The notes under the pieces: model-generated
The model's database searches: none
Told to the model about the DNA's origin: nothing
The model's input: the letters and a program-made list of their open reading frames with translations, nothing else
In this document: positions 23,689-32,965 of the stretch, one piece after another
Position numbering within the stretch: position 1 is the first letter of the stretch
Layout of the letters: every line of letters starts with the position of its first letter
Program-made: the position numbers and the translations under genes
NCBI GenBank assembly: GCA_038212095.1
Contig: JBBQUW010000007.1
Location: 1-64,000 of the forward strand
Origin: JAICYJ01 sp038212095
GTDB lineage: Bacteria; Actinomycetota; Thermoleophilia; Gaiellales; JAICJC01
Length of the DNA stretch: 64,000 nt
Direction: 5' to 3'

Positions 23689-25435
23689 CTCCAAACAGCG
23701 CGGCGAATTCGCCTCCGGCGGCGATCAGGGTAGCGGGCGAACCCGATTCGACCACGCGGCCATCCCGTAGCACCACGGCGCGGTCGGCGAGCGCCACCGT
23801 CGACAGCCGCTGGGTCGCGATCACGACCGTGCGTCCGGCCAGCGCGGGGCGAACCGTCGCCAGCAAGGAGCGCTCAGTGGTGGTGTCCACGGCGGAAAGC
23901 GGATCGTCCATCACGATCACGCCGCCCTCCCGAAGCAGCGCGCGGGCCAACGCGACGCGCTGGCGCTGGCCGCCGGAGAGGTTCACGCCCCGCTCGCCGA
24001 TCAGCGTGTCGTAGCCGTCCGGTAGATCGTCCACGAACGCGTCCACGCCGGCCGCCCGGCTGGCCGCGAGCACCTCGTCCCAGGTCGCGCCGGGCCGGCC
24101 GATGGTCAGATTGTCGCGCAGCGGCACCGAGAACAGCACCGGCTTCTGCGTGACCACCGAGACGGCCGCCCGCAGATCGGCCACGGGCAGGTCACGGGCG
24201 TCGATGCCGCCCAGCAGCAGGCGGCCGGCGGTGGGGTCGTAGAAGCGTGGTAGCAGGTTCAGCACCGTCGTCTTACCCGAGCCGGTGGCGCCGCAGACGG
24301 CGACGATCTCGCCCGCCCGCACGTCCAGGTCGAGCCCGCGCAGCACCTCGTCCTCATCTCCGTAGGCGAAGTGCACGCCCTGGAATGCGATCGGCTGAGG
24401 TCCGGCCGCCAGCGACTGTGGAGTCGCCGGCTCCGGCAGCCGGTCGACGCCGTCGATCCAGGCGAAGCTGCGCCCGGCCGACGCGAGCGCGCGCTGTGCC
24501 AGGTTCGTGATCCAGCCCAGTGACTCGAGCGGCCATGCCAGCTGCAGCAGGATGGTGTTGAAGAGCACGAACTGGCCGATCGAGAGCTGGCCGGCGATCA
24601 CGTCGCGGCCGCCGAAGAACACCACCGCGGCGATCGACAGTCCGGGCAGGAAGTACAGCCCGGGCAGGTGGCGGGCCTCGATCCCGGCCTGTCGCAGCAC
24701 CACTGCGCGCACCTCGCCCGCCTTGTCGCCGAACCGCTCTCGCACGTCGTCCTCTCTACCGAATGCCTGCACCATCTCGATTCCGACCACGGCCTCGTCT
24801 GCGGCCTCGGTGACGTCGCCCTTGCGGGTCTGCACCAGCCGCGAGATCGGCATCACGCGGTGCGCAAACAGCCACGCCACCAGCCCGATCAGCGGCATCG
24901 ACAGCCCGGTGTACAGCGCCAGCCTGGGGTTGACCAGCGTCAGCACGATGCCGGCGCCGACGATCATCATCGCGCTCTGGGCACCCTGCACCATGCCCCA
25001 CCCGATGAAGTATCGGATCGGGTAGAGGTCGTTGGTCGCACGTGACACCACCTGGCCGGTCGAGTGCCGGTCGAAGAACGCACGTGGGAAGCTCAGGTAT
25101 GCGTCGTAGAGCAGCTCGCGCATGCGTGCCTCGATGTGCACGCCGATGCGCGCGGTGGCGCTTCGGCGGGTGAAGTTGACCCCGAAGCGGATCAGCGAGA
25201 GCGCCAGGATGGCAACCACGTACGGCCACAGCCGCGAGCTGTGCCCCGGTACGATGGCCCTATCGATCGCGCGCTGGATCAGCGCGGGGATCGCCAGCGA
25301 GAGCGTGGTGTATGCCAGCGCGCATACCAGGCCCAGAGCGACCCAGCGACCCTGTTCGCGCCACAGGCTGAGCAGCCGGCGCAGGGTCGGCAACATCGCA
25401 AGATCGGGAGGGTCAACCTGCTGCAACGCGCGCAC
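23669..25435 (-). CDS. ABC exporter, half-transporter (first subunit)
   Basis: Half-transporter of 588 residues with an N-terminal six-helix membrane domain and a C-terminal ATPase. Motifs: Walker A CGATGSGKTTVLNLLPRF, Q-loop VVTQKPVLFSVPL, signature LSGGQRQRVALARA, then a Walker B reading VIVMDDPLSAVD. The normal catalytic Glu after the Walker B Asp is Asp here, whereas the partner has Glu. That asymmetry is typical of heterodimeric exporters with one degenerate ATP site. The GTG start at 25435 is uncertain; an ATG 13 codons later would also give a full membrane domain. Confidence 0.92.
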   Translation of the reverse strand: MRALQQVDPPDLAMLPTLRRLLSLWREQGRWVALGLVCALAYTTLSLAIPALIQRAIDRAIVPGHSSRLWPYVVAILALSLIRFGVNFTRRSATARIGVHIEARMRELLYDAYLSFPRAFFDRHSTGQVVSRATNDLYPIRYFIGWGMVQGAQSAMMIVGAGIVLTLVNPRLALYTGLSMPLIGLVAWLFAHRVMPISRLVQTRKGDVTEAADEAVVGIEMVQAFGREDDVRERFGDKAGEVRAVVLRQAGIEARHLPGLYFLPGLSIAAVVFFGGRDVIAGQLSIGQFVLFNTILLQLAWPLESLGWITNLAQRALASAGRSFAWIDGVDRLPEPATPQSLAAGPQPIAFQGVHFAYGDEDEVLRGLDLDVRAGEIVAVCGATGSGKTTVLNLLPRFYDPTAGRLLLGGIDARDLPVADLRAAVSVVTQKPVLFSVPLRDNLTIGRPGATWDEVLAASRAAGVDAFVDDLPDGYDTLIGERGVNLSGGQRQRVALARALLREGGVIVMDDPLSAVDTTTERSLLATVRPALAGRTVVIATQRLSTVALADRAVVLRDGRVVESGSPATLIAAGGEFAALFGDETVAA

Positions 25436-25545
25436 GCTCCGAGCGAGAGGGGATGATGGCGACCTGCCCCCAGGACCGTCGCCGCCGATATCGTCAGGCT
25501 AGATGATCGCCCGCTTCGGTCAGCGCGTATGCCGCTGCGCCGAGC

Positions 25546-26673
25546 TCAGATGGTGGGAGCCGGCCGCGCGATGGTCGGCTCGCCGGCCATCATCGGCTGG
25601 GGATCACTGCGGCCCATCTCTTTGAGATAGGCGTTGTGGGCGGAGAGCGCGCGGCGGAAGGTGGCGTGGTGCAGGTAGCTGATGCCGTGTCGCGCCGCCT
25701 CCTCTTTCACGATGACCGCGATGCGGCCGTACAGCGGGTGCGGCAGTCGCGAGTAGAGGTGATGCTCGATCTGGTGGTTGAGGCCGCCCACGTACATGCT
25801 GAACAGCCGGTTGCCGTGGGCGAAGTCGACCGTCGACTGCACTTGGTGCACCTGCCATGTGCGGTCGCCGTCGTCGGTCATCGGATCGATGAACTCGGCC
25901 TCGGCGACGCAGTGCGACAGCTGGAACACCGTGGTCAGCGCCAGCGAGGCCACGGCCGAGGTGAGCAGGAATACGCCCAGCACCGCCAGCGCCGGATGCA
26001 GCAGCAGCGGCAGCACGATCGCCCAGCTGACGAACACGATCTTGCCCGTGACCAGGAACGCAAGAGCGCTACCGGTCGGCCGCCTCAGCTTGGTGCGCCC
26101 GGCCACGCCGGCCCGCAGGAAGGCGAAGTCCGAGATGAACTGCCAGCGCATCGTGATCATGGCGTAGAACAGCCACAGGTAGATGTGCTGGAAGCGGTGC
26201 CAGGGACGGCGCGTCTGTGCGGGATCGAAGCGAGCGAAAGGCAGCGCGTCGATGTCGGGGTCGTGATCGGTGACGTTGGGATAGGTGTGGTGGGCGAGGT
26301 GCTTGGCCGACCAGACGTATGACGAGCCGCCGATCAGGTCGAGCGAAAGCGACATCATGCGGTTCACCCAGCGGCGGCGGGCGAAGGCGTGGTGGTTGGC
26401 GTCGTGCATGATCATGAAGCCGATGCCCGCCGCGGCGAATCCCAGGCTGACCGATGCTGCCACCACCTCGATCACGCCGGTGGCCACGAACATCAGGATC
26501 AGGTACGACGCCGCCGCCCACGAGAGCACGAACGCCGCCTTCATCCACAGCTGCCGGTAGGCGCGCTGCACCAGCCGCTGATCGCTCGTCAGCTCGCGGA
26601 CACGGGCCTCGACGGCGCGGTGGAACTCGCCGCCGCTGCTGAACTTGATCGCTGGCTCCACGCTGCTTCCCAT
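25546..26673 (-). CDS. Acyl-lipid fatty acid desaturase (delta-6-like class)
   Basis: Membrane di-iron desaturase of about 375 residues. The three histidine boxes are HDANHH near residue 90, HLAHHTYPN near 125 and QIEHHLYS near 310. Hydrophobic hairpins lie between them. The third box with Gln in place of the first His is typical of front-end desaturases and related linoleoyl-CoA or sphingolipid enzymes. I chose ATG 26673 because GGAG stands nine bases before it; ATG 26688 adds five residues. The enzyme would alter membrane fluidity, perhaps in temperature adaptation. Regiospecificity cannot be read from sequence. Confidence 0.85.
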   Translation of the reverse strand: MGSSVEPAIKFSSGGEFHRAVEARVRELTSDQRLVQRAYRQLWMKAAFVLSWAAASYLILMFVATGVIEVVAASVSLGFAAAGIGFMIMHDANHHAFARRRWVNRMMSLSLDLIGGSSYVWSAKHLAHHTYPNVTDHDPDIDALPFARFDPAQTRRPWHRFQHIYLWLFYAMITMRWQFISDFAFLRAGVAGRTKLRRPTGSALAFLVTGKIVFVSWAIVLPLLLHPALAVLGVFLLTSAVASLALTTVFQLSHCVAEAEFIDPMTDDGDRTWQVHQVQSTVDFAHGNRLFSMYVGGLNHQIEHHLYSRLPHPLYGRIAVIVKEEAARHGISYLHHATFRRALSAHNAYLKEMGRSDPQPMMAGEPTIARPAPTI

Positions 26674-26798
26674 GCTGTCACGCTCCATCCGCCGGCCCGG
26701 TATGTGGTTAGCTCCGGCCAGGAGATGGAGACGGAGAGAAAGCGCCTTTGCTGGGCTCGAACGCCGTGCACTCTATCAGCCCGACCGGCGGCGCTTGG

Positions 26799-28065
26799 TC
26801 AGCCGACCAGCTGCCGCACGAGGCCGGCAGCGGCGCAGATCGCGACCACCGGTACGACATCCAGCCGCGACAGCCGCAGCAGTGCGAACGCTGCCGCCGC
26901 CAGTCCGATCGCGAACAGATCCGGCCCGCCGTGCCGGATCAGCACATGCCGGCCGACGAACACGGCCAGGCCGGCGACCACGCCCACGACGGCGATCGTG
27001 ATCGCTGTCAGCGCATCGGCAACCGGGCCGCGGTCGGGGATCCGCTCGATCAGCGGCGCTCCCAGCACGATGAACAGGAACGAGGGCGCGAAGGTGGCGT
27101 AGGTCGCGATCGCCGCCCCGGCCAGCGCCATGCTCGTCCCGCCGGCCTGCTGCCCGGCCAGGTAGCCGACGAACGTGTTGACCAAGATCAGCGGGCCCGG
27201 CGTCGTCTCGCCCAGGCCGAGCCCCGCCACCATCTGGCCGGACGTCAGCCAGTGGAAGTGCGAGACGGCGGCGCTGGCCACGAACGGCAGCACCGCGTAG
27301 GCGCCGCCGAACGTGATCAGGGCGGCGACGGTGAAGAACCACGCCAGGTCGCCGGGAACGCCGCCGTAGGCGATCAGGGCGGCCAGTGGCGCCAGCCACA
27401 GCAGCAGCCCGACCGCCATGCGGGCTGCGGAACTCGCGCCAGCTGTGCGCGGGGGCGGCCGGCAGCGCTCCCTCGCCGTCGCCGTGCGCCGCCGGCCGGC
27501 TCAACCAGAGCGGTCGGCTGCGGCCGATCGCGATCCCGCCGAGCGCGGCAGCCGCAACGATGGCCGGAAACGGCACGCCTGCGACGATACCGGCGAAGGC
27601 GGCGGCGCCGAGCGGCCACGCCGCGGCTCCGTGCAGGACGCGCTGGCCGATCCGCAGCACGGCGCTCAGCACCACCGCCACCACTGCGATCGTGAGGCCG
27701 CGGACGACGCCGGAGATCGCGGTGACGTGGCCGTACTGCACGTAGACGTAGGTCAGGCCGGTCATCACCACGGCGCCGGGAAGCACGAACAGCGTGCCGG
27801 CCGATATCGCTCCGCGGACGCCGAACAGGGTGTAGCCGCCGTAGGAGATCAGCTGTGTGGCCTCCGGCCCGGGCAGCGCCATACAAAAGCTGAGCGCGCG
27901 CAGGAACCGCCGCTCCGACAGCCAGCGTCGACGCTCGACCAGCTCGCGGTGCATCACGGCGATCTGGCCGGCGGGGCCGCCGAATCCAATCGCCCCCAGC
28001 CACAGCCAGAGCCGCAGGGCGCCCCGTTCGATGGGAAGCGGGGCGGGATCGTCATCGGTCGACAC
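26799..28065 (-). pseudogene. chrA: Chromate transporter ChrA, split by a frameshift near 27420
   Basis: The N-terminal half is read from GTG 28065: GAIGFGGPAGQIAVMHREL, then MALPGPEATQLISYGGY, the usual first CHR domain. At about residue 215 the homology leaves this frame. It continues one base out of phase from about 27419 as MAVGLLLWLAPLAALIAYGG and LGLGETTPGPLILVNTFVGY, the second CHR domain, ending at 26799. The two halves add up to a normal length of about 420 residues. A one-base indel is the simplest explanation. Alternatives are a natural split into two genes, since short-chain pairs are known, or a sequencing error. Confidence 0.75.
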
Positions 28066-28143
28066 GTCGACGATGCTACCGGCCGCGGGATCTGTCCGGA
28101 TTGCCGTACGCAGTCCGTCCGACCGCTCTCCTACCCTTGGATC

Positions 28144-28368
28144 ATGATCACCGGACGCAAAGAGAACCTGGCGATGGCGATCGACCTGCGCCTGACCGAC
28201 CTATGGACGGAGCTGTTCGAGCTCGAGCCGGACACGCTCGACACCGAGCTGCTGGGCTGGTTCCTGCGCGCCGCGTACGGCCAGGGCTACACCGACGCGC
28301 TGCGCGAGACCAAGCGCGGCCAGCTGTGCCTTGACCTGGGCTACTCCGTGCCCGACACGGCGGCGTGA
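28144..28368 (+). CDS. Small conserved-looking hypothetical protein
   Basis: A 74-residue acidic, probably all-helical protein, with segments LAMAIDLRLTDLWTELFEL and LGWFLRAAYGQGYTDALRE. TACCCT at 28132-28137 lies six bases before the ATG, a spacing that recurs in this window and suggests a leaderless message. It diverges from chrA and precedes ccmE by 46 bases. I recognise no domain. The codon bias and the promoter make a real gene likely. Confidence 0.6.
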   Translation: MITGRKENLAMAIDLRLTDLWTELFELEPDTLDTELLGWFLRAAYGQGYTDALRETKRGQLCLDLGYSVPDTAA

Positions 28369-28414
28369 CCACGCCTGCTGCGCGGCAGTAGACCGCACTG
28401 GTACTCTGGCGTCG

Positions 28415-28825
28415 ATGACTGCTGCGCCGCGCTTGGTGATCGCCCTTTCGGTGGCATCGCTCTTGGCCGTGTTCTTGGTCTACCAGCTTGCCCACGGCTC
28501 GCAGCTGATCGTGACCGTGGCCCAGCTGCGAGCCGGACAGGACGGAGCGGCGAAACAGACGGTGCAGCTGACCGGTACAGCCGTCGGCTGCGTGAACACC
28601 GACTGCTCCCGCGCCCAAGCGCCGTTCACGATGGTGTTGAAGGATGACGGTTCGCCGCAGACGGTGTCGGTCGCGTATCAGAGCGGGTCGGTGCCGGATG
28701 CGTTCCGTCAGGGTCGGCACGTCATCGTCACCGGCCACATGGTCGGCGGCACGTTCGTCGCCAACCCCGACTCGCTCGTGACCAAGTGCCCGAGCAAGTA
28801 CTCGGGCGGCGGCGGGGGAGCCTGA
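28415..28825 (+). CDS. ccmE: Cytochrome c maturation heme chaperone CcmE, CxxxY type
   Basis: Periplasmic-side heme chaperone of System I cytochrome c maturation, 136 residues. One N-terminal membrane helix (VIALSVASLLAVFLVYQLA) is followed by an OB-fold domain. The covalent heme-binding residue is normally His in an HxxxY motif. Here the motif is C-P-S-K-Y, the CxxxY variant described for CcmE of some sulfate reducers and archaea. A Gly-rich tail ends the protein. TACTCT at 28402-28407 is seven bases before the ATG. ccmF follows with overlap. No ccmABCD is in the window. Confidence 0.85.
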   Translation: MTAAPRLVIALSVASLLAVFLVYQLAHGSQLIVTVAQLRAGQDGAAKQTVQLTGTAVGCVNTDCSRAQAPFTMVLKDDGSPQTVSVAYQSGSVPDAFRQGRHVIVTGHMVGGTFVANPDSLVTKCPSKYSGGGGGA

Positions 28826-30822
28826 CCCTGGCCACCGTCGGCAGCGCCGCTCTGCTGCTGGTGATGGCACTGGCCGTATACGCCACCGGCGCCTCGATCG
28901 CCGCCGGGCTGAACCGCGACCGGCGGCTGATGCGAAGCGCATCCAACGCTGTGTTCGGCGCGTTTGCGGGCACCGTGGTGGCGGCGCTGGCGCTGCTTGT
29001 CGCGCTGGTGCGCCACGACTTCTCGATCGCGGTGGTTGCCCAGCACACCAGCCGGGAGCTGCCCACGCCGTACCTGCTGACTGCGCTCTGGGCCAGCCAG
29101 CCCGGCTCGCTGCTGCTGTGGCTGCTGGTGCTGACCGGCGCCGCGTCGTTGGTGATGCGGCAGAACCGTCGCCGCAACCGTGAGCTGATGCCGTGGGTGA
29201 CCGCGGTGCTGGGAGCGACGATGGTGTTCTTCGCCACGATGGCCGCGATCGTCTCGTCGCCCTTCGAGCACGTTGCGGGCGTGGTCCCGGCGGACGGCAC
29301 CGGCCTCGACCCGTCGCTCCAGAACCCGTACATGATCGCCCACCCGCCCGCGCTCTACCTGGGCTACGTCTCATTCGCGGTGCCGTTCGCGTTCGCGATG
29401 GCGGCGCTGATCACGGGCCGAAACGATGCCCGCTGGATGGCGTCCGTGCGGCGCTGGACGCTGTTTGCCTGGGCATCCCTGGCCGTCGGCATGCTGCTGG
29501 GCGCCCACTGGGCGTACGTCGAGATCGGATGGGGCGGCTACTGGGCCTGGGATCCGGTCGAGAACGCCGCCCTGATGCCGTGGCTCGCGGGAACCGCCTA
29601 CCTGCACTCCGTGATCGTGCAGGAGAAGAAGGGAATGCTCAAGGTCTGGAACGTGGTGCTGGTGAGCGGGACGTTCTCGCTCTCGATCCTGGGCACGTTT
29701 TTGACGCGAAGCGGCGTGGTCAACTCGATCCACTCGTTCGTGCAGTCCCCGGTTGGGCCGGCGCTGCTCGGCTTTCTCGCGGTGGTGCTGGCGTTCTCGA
29801 CCGCGATGCTGTTGTGGCGCCTGCCGATGCTGCGCAGCGAGCACCGCCTGGAGTCGCTGGTGTCGCGTGAGGCCACCTTCCTGTTCAACAACCTGCTGTT
29901 GCTGGCGTTCGCGTTCGCGATCCTGTGGGGCGTGATCTTCCCGGTGCTGAGCGAGTCTGTGCGAGGCATCCGCAGCACGGTGTCGGTGCCGTACTACAAC
30001 TTCTTCTTGGTCGCGTTTGGCCTGCCACTGTTGGCGCTGACCGGCATCGGTCCGATGATCGCCTGGCGGCGAGCCACGCCCGGCAGCCTGTGGCGGATGT
30101 TCCGCTGGCCGGTGATCTCTGCGCTCTCGGGCGCGGCCGTGCTGGGACTGCTCGGACTCGGCTCCAGCCCGGTCGGATTGACAGCCTTCTCGCTGTGCAT
30201 CTTCGTCACCGTCACGATCGGGCTCGAGTTCGCGCGCGGCGCGTCCGCGCGGCGGGCGATCGCCGGCGGCTCGTGGCCGCGGGCGCTGGTCGACCTGGTG
30301 AGCCGCAACCGACGCCGCTACGGAGGCTATGTCGTGCACCTGGCGGTCGTGCTGCTGGTGGTCGGGATCGCCGCCTCGGGCGCGTACGGCAGCATCAACG
30401 AGGCCACCCTGCAGCGCGGCCAGTCGATGAAGGTCGGCGGCTACACGCTCACCTACCAGGGGCTCAGCCAGTCGCGGCAGGCCAACTCGTCCCAGATCGC
30501 GGCCGTGCTGGCGGTCAGTCGCGGCGGCAGCGCGCTCGGCACGCTGCGCCCCGGCCAGCGCAGCTATCCGATCGAGGACCGCGTCACCAACGAGGTCGAC
30601 ATCCGCACCAGCTTCACCCGTGGCGACGATCTGTACGCGATCCTGCAGGGCGTGACCGCCAACTCGGTCACGATCAAGGCGCTGGTCAACCCGATGGTGA
30701 GCGTGATCTGGCTGGCCGGGATCGTGTTCCTGCTGGGTGCGGCGATCACCATCTGGCCCGATCCCCGCGAGGCTCGCCAGCTCGCACGGCGGTACGCGAC
30801 GGCACTGGCCAAAGAGGCGTGA
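28786..30822 (+). CDS. ccmF: Cytochrome c heme lyase component CcmF
   Basis: Polytopic membrane protein of about 660-678 residues that receives heme from CcmE and attaches it to apocytochrome c. The WWD-type heme-handling segment WGGYWAWDPVENAALMPWL lies near residue 245, with conserved His residues nearby (IAHPPALYLGYV, AYLHSVIVQ). About a dozen membrane helices are visible, plus a C-terminal extracytoplasmic part before the last helix. The annotated GTG overlaps ccmE by 40 bases; the true start may be a little downstream. It overlaps the next gene by four bases. Confidence 0.93.
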   Translation: MPEQVLGRRRGSLTLATVGSAALLLVMALAVYATGASIAAGLNRDRRLMRSASNAVFGAFAGTVVAALALLVALVRHDFSIAVVAQHTSRELPTPYLLTALWASQPGSLLLWLLVLTGAASLVMRQNRRRNRELMPWVTAVLGATMVFFATMAAIVSSPFEHVAGVVPADGTGLDPSLQNPYMIAHPPALYLGYVSFAVPFAFAMAALITGRNDARWMASVRRWTLFAWASLAVGMLLGAHWAYVEIGWGGYWAWDPVENAALMPWLAGTAYLHSVIVQEKKGMLKVWNVVLVSGTFSLSILGTFLTRSGVVNSIHSFVQSPVGPALLGFLAVVLAFSTAMLLWRLPMLRSEHRLESLVSREATFLFNNLLLLAFAFAILWGVIFPVLSESVRGIRSTVSVPYYNFFLVAFGLPLLALTGIGPMIAWRRATPGSLWRMFRWPVISALSGAAVLGLLGLGSSPVGLTAFSLCIFVTVTIGLEFARGASARRAIAGGSWPRALVDLVSRNRRRYGGYVVHLAVVLLVVGIAASGAYGSINEATLQRGQSMKVGGYTLTYQGLSQSRQANSSQIAAVLAVSRGGSALGTLRPGQRSYPIEDRVTNEVDIRTSFTRGDDLYAILQGVTANSVTIKALVNPMVSVIWLAGIVFLLGAAITIWPDPREARQLARRYATALAKEA

Positions 30823-31154
30823 CCACCGCGCTCGAGGCCGCCTTCGTGGCGGTCGCGGTGGTGGCCGCCGTCCTGCTGGTGGCGTGGCCGTTCCTCTCGC
30901 CACGGCGCGGCGAGCCCGAGCAGGTGATGTCGGACGTCGATCGCCGCCGTCTCGCGCTGCTCGAGCAACGTGACACGGCCTACGCCGAGCTACGCGACCT
31001 GGAGCAGGACCACCGCACAAACAAGGTCAGCGACGAGGACTACGCGGCCGAGCGGCGGCGGCTGCGCGCAGACGCGGCGGCGGCGCTGCGGGCGCTCGAT
31101 CAGCTAGAGTCGTCGCCCGAAGACGGATCTGAGAACCCACCATTGGAGGACTGA
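30819..31154 (+). CDS. CcmI-like cytochrome c biogenesis protein
   Basis: A 111-residue protein with one N-terminal membrane helix (AVAVVAAVLLVAWPFLSP) and a charged coiled-coil region with LLEQRDTAYAELRDLEQDHR and VSDEDYAAERRRLR. This layout matches the N-terminal part of CcmI, the subunit that holds apocytochrome c for heme ligation, without the TPR domain. The GTG overlaps the ccmF stop (GTGA), so it is coupled to ccmF. The tail is acidic. Small CcmI-like proteins next to ccmF are common in actinobacteria and chloroflexi. Confidence 0.7.
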   Translation: MTTALEAAFVAVAVVAAVLLVAWPFLSPRRGEPEQVMSDVDRRRLALLEQRDTAYAELRDLEQDHRTNKVSDEDYAAERRRLRADAAAALRALDQLESSPEDGSENPPLED

Positions 31155-31157
31155 CAG

Positions 31158-31943
31158 TTGGGCTTGTGGCGGCGATTCACCACGCTGTTCCGTGTCAAGG
31201 CGAACACGATGCTGGACCGGGCCGAGAACCCCGCCGAGACTCTCGATTACAGCTACCAACGGCAGCTCGAGATGCTGCAGAAGGTGAAGCGCGGCGTTGC
31301 CGACGTCGTCACCGCCAAGAAACGTCTCCAGATGCAGACGCAGAAGCTCGAGCAGAGCGTCGTCAAGCTCGACGGCCAGGCCCGCCAGGCGCTGGCCGGC
31401 GGCCGTGATGATCTCGCTCGCACGGCGCTTGAGCGAAAGGCGCTGGTGCAGAGCCAGCTGCGCGGCCTGGATGAGCAGATCACACAGCTCGAAGCGCAGC
31501 AGCAGTCGCTGGTCGCGCAGGAGCAGCAGCTGTCTCAGAAGGTGGACTCGTTCCGCACCCAGAAGGAGGTCATCAAGGCGCAGTACTCGGCCGCGGAGGC
31601 CCAGGTGCGTATCGGCGAGGCGACCACCGGCCTGTCCGACGAGCTGAGCGACATCGGCGCCGCCACCCAGCGTGCCCACGACCGCATCGAGCAGATGCAG
31701 GCCCGCGCCGCCGCCGTCGAGGAGCTGGTGTCGAGCGGCGCCCTGGATGACCTCTCGGCGCCGGGCACGTCCGACCTCGATCGTCAGATCGCAGCTCTAT
31801 CGGCTGACTCGCAGGTCGAGTCGGAGCTGGCCCAGATGCGGGCAGAGCTGGCCGCGCCGGCCGCGCCCGCGGCGGCGCTGGGGGAGGGGCAGCCGGCTTC
31901 TGAGCCGACCGTCGAGACGACCGAGGCCGAGCACCAGGAGTAG
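31158..31943 (+). CDS. pspA: PspA/Vipp1 (IM30) family membrane stress protein
   Basis: Peripheral membrane protein of 261 residues that oligomerises on the inner membrane and preserves its integrity under stress. The N-terminal amphipathic helix (GLWRRFTTLFRVKANTML) is followed by a long coiled coil with many Gln, Glu and Arg (LEAQQQSLVAQEQQLSQKV). An Ala/Pro-rich tail ends the protein. The start is TTG 31158 behind a strong TGGAGGA site at 31144-31150. It is four bases after the ccmI-like gene, so it is probably in the same operon. Confidence 0.88.
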   Translation: MGLWRRFTTLFRVKANTMLDRAENPAETLDYSYQRQLEMLQKVKRGVADVVTAKKRLQMQTQKLEQSVVKLDGQARQALAGGRDDLARTALERKALVQSQLRGLDEQITQLEAQQQSLVAQEQQLSQKVDSFRTQKEVIKAQYSAAEAQVRIGEATTGLSDELSDIGAATQRAHDRIEQMQARAAAVEELVSSGALDDLSAPGTSDLDRQIAALSADSQVESELAQMRAELAAPAAPAAALGEGQPASEPTVETTEAEHQE

Positions 31944-31962
31944 CGCCGGCGTCCCGCTCGAA

Positions 31963-31984
31963 GCGAACGTGTGTTCGCTATACT
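31963..31984 (+). promoter_or_regulatory. LexA box overlapping a -10 element
   Basis: GCGAACGTGTGTTCGC (31963-31978) is a 16-base inverted repeat and matches the actinobacterial SOS-box consensus CGAACRNNYGTTCG exactly. TATACT (31979-31984) abuts it as the -10 box, six bases before the ATG at 31991. LexA bound here would block polymerase directly. Confidence 0.85.
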
Positions 31985-31990
31985 GCGGCG

Positions 31991-32965
31991 ATGCGTTGGC
32001 ACCGGGAAGATCCCCAGCTCGAGCTGTTCGGCCCCGTCCAGCGCGAGCTGCCAAGCGTCGAGTACATGGCCGTCAACGCGCGGCGGATCATCAACACGCT
32101 GCCGCCCGGCTCGCGGATGCCGTTCCGTCACACCATCAACGCCTACCGCGGCTGTCGTCATGCCTGCACGTACTGTTTCGCCCGTCCCACCCACGAGTAC
32201 CTCGGACTGAACGCGGGTGACGACTTCGAGCGGCGGATCGTGGTCAAGGTGAACGCGGTGGAGCGGTTGGAGCGTGAACTGGACGATCCGGCCTGGCCGG
32301 GCGAGTCGATCGCGATGGGCACAAACACCGATCCCTACCAGCCGGCCGAGGGCCACTATCGGCTGACGCGAGGACTGATCGAGGTGCTGTCATGGCGCCG
32401 AAACCCGTTCTCGCTGCTGACCAAGTCGAGCATGATCCTGCGTGATCTCGACCTGCTGGTGGAGGCGTCGCAGCGCACCAGCGTCGGAGTGGCGCTCTCG
32501 ATCGGCAGCGACGAGGATGCGGTGGCACGGCTGACCGAGCCCGGCGCTGCCCCGCCCAGCCAGCGGCTGCACGCGCTGGCCGCGCTGGCCGAGGCGGGCC
32601 TGCGCCCGACCGTGCTGATGGCGCCCATCCTGCCCGGCATCAGCGACGGCGAGCAGCAGCTACGTCGGCTGGTTGGCGCCTGCCTCGAGGCGGGCGCTGC
32701 GCGCGTCACGCCGATCCTGCTGCATCTGCGGCCCGGCGTCCGCGACCACTACATGAGCTGGCTGGCCGACGCCCGCCCCGAGCTGGTGCGCGACCATGAG
32801 GACGCCTACCGCTGTGGCGCGTACGGCACGCGGGAAGACCGCGAACGGCTGGCCGGCATCGTCAGGGACGAGATCAGCGTGCGAGCAGGTGGATGTCCGG
32901 CAGGTTCCGGAACCGCTGCCGGTGGTCGAAGCCGTAGCCGACCAGGAAGTCGTCCGGGGCGGTGA
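31991..32965 (+). CDS. Rv2578c-like radical SAM protein (SPL-related)
   Basis: Radical SAM enzyme of 324 residues. The [4Fe-4S] motif is CRHACTYCFARPTHEYLGLN near residue 55, followed by IAMGTNTDPYQPAE typical of the spore photoproduct lyase-like Rv2578c family. An upstream perfect LexA box indicates DNA-damage induction, which fits a DNA repair role, but the substrate is unknown. The last 30 or so residues are Arg/Gly/Ser-rich and antisense to hpt, with a 92-base overlap. The original stop may have been lost, extending the tail. Confidence 0.87.
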   Translation: MRWHREDPQLELFGPVQRELPSVEYMAVNARRIINTLPPGSRMPFRHTINAYRGCRHACTYCFARPTHEYLGLNAGDDFERRIVVKVNAVERLERELDDPAWPGESIAMGTNTDPYQPAEGHYRLTRGLIEVLSWRRNPFSLLTKSSMILRDLDLLVEASQRTSVGVALSIGSDEDAVARLTEPGAAPPSQRLHALAALAEAGLRPTVLMAPILPGISDGEQQLRRLVGACLEAGAARVTPILLHLRPGVRDHYMSWLADARPELVRDHEDAYRCGAYGTREDRERLAGIVRDEISVRAGGCPAGSGTAAGGRSRSRPGSRPGR

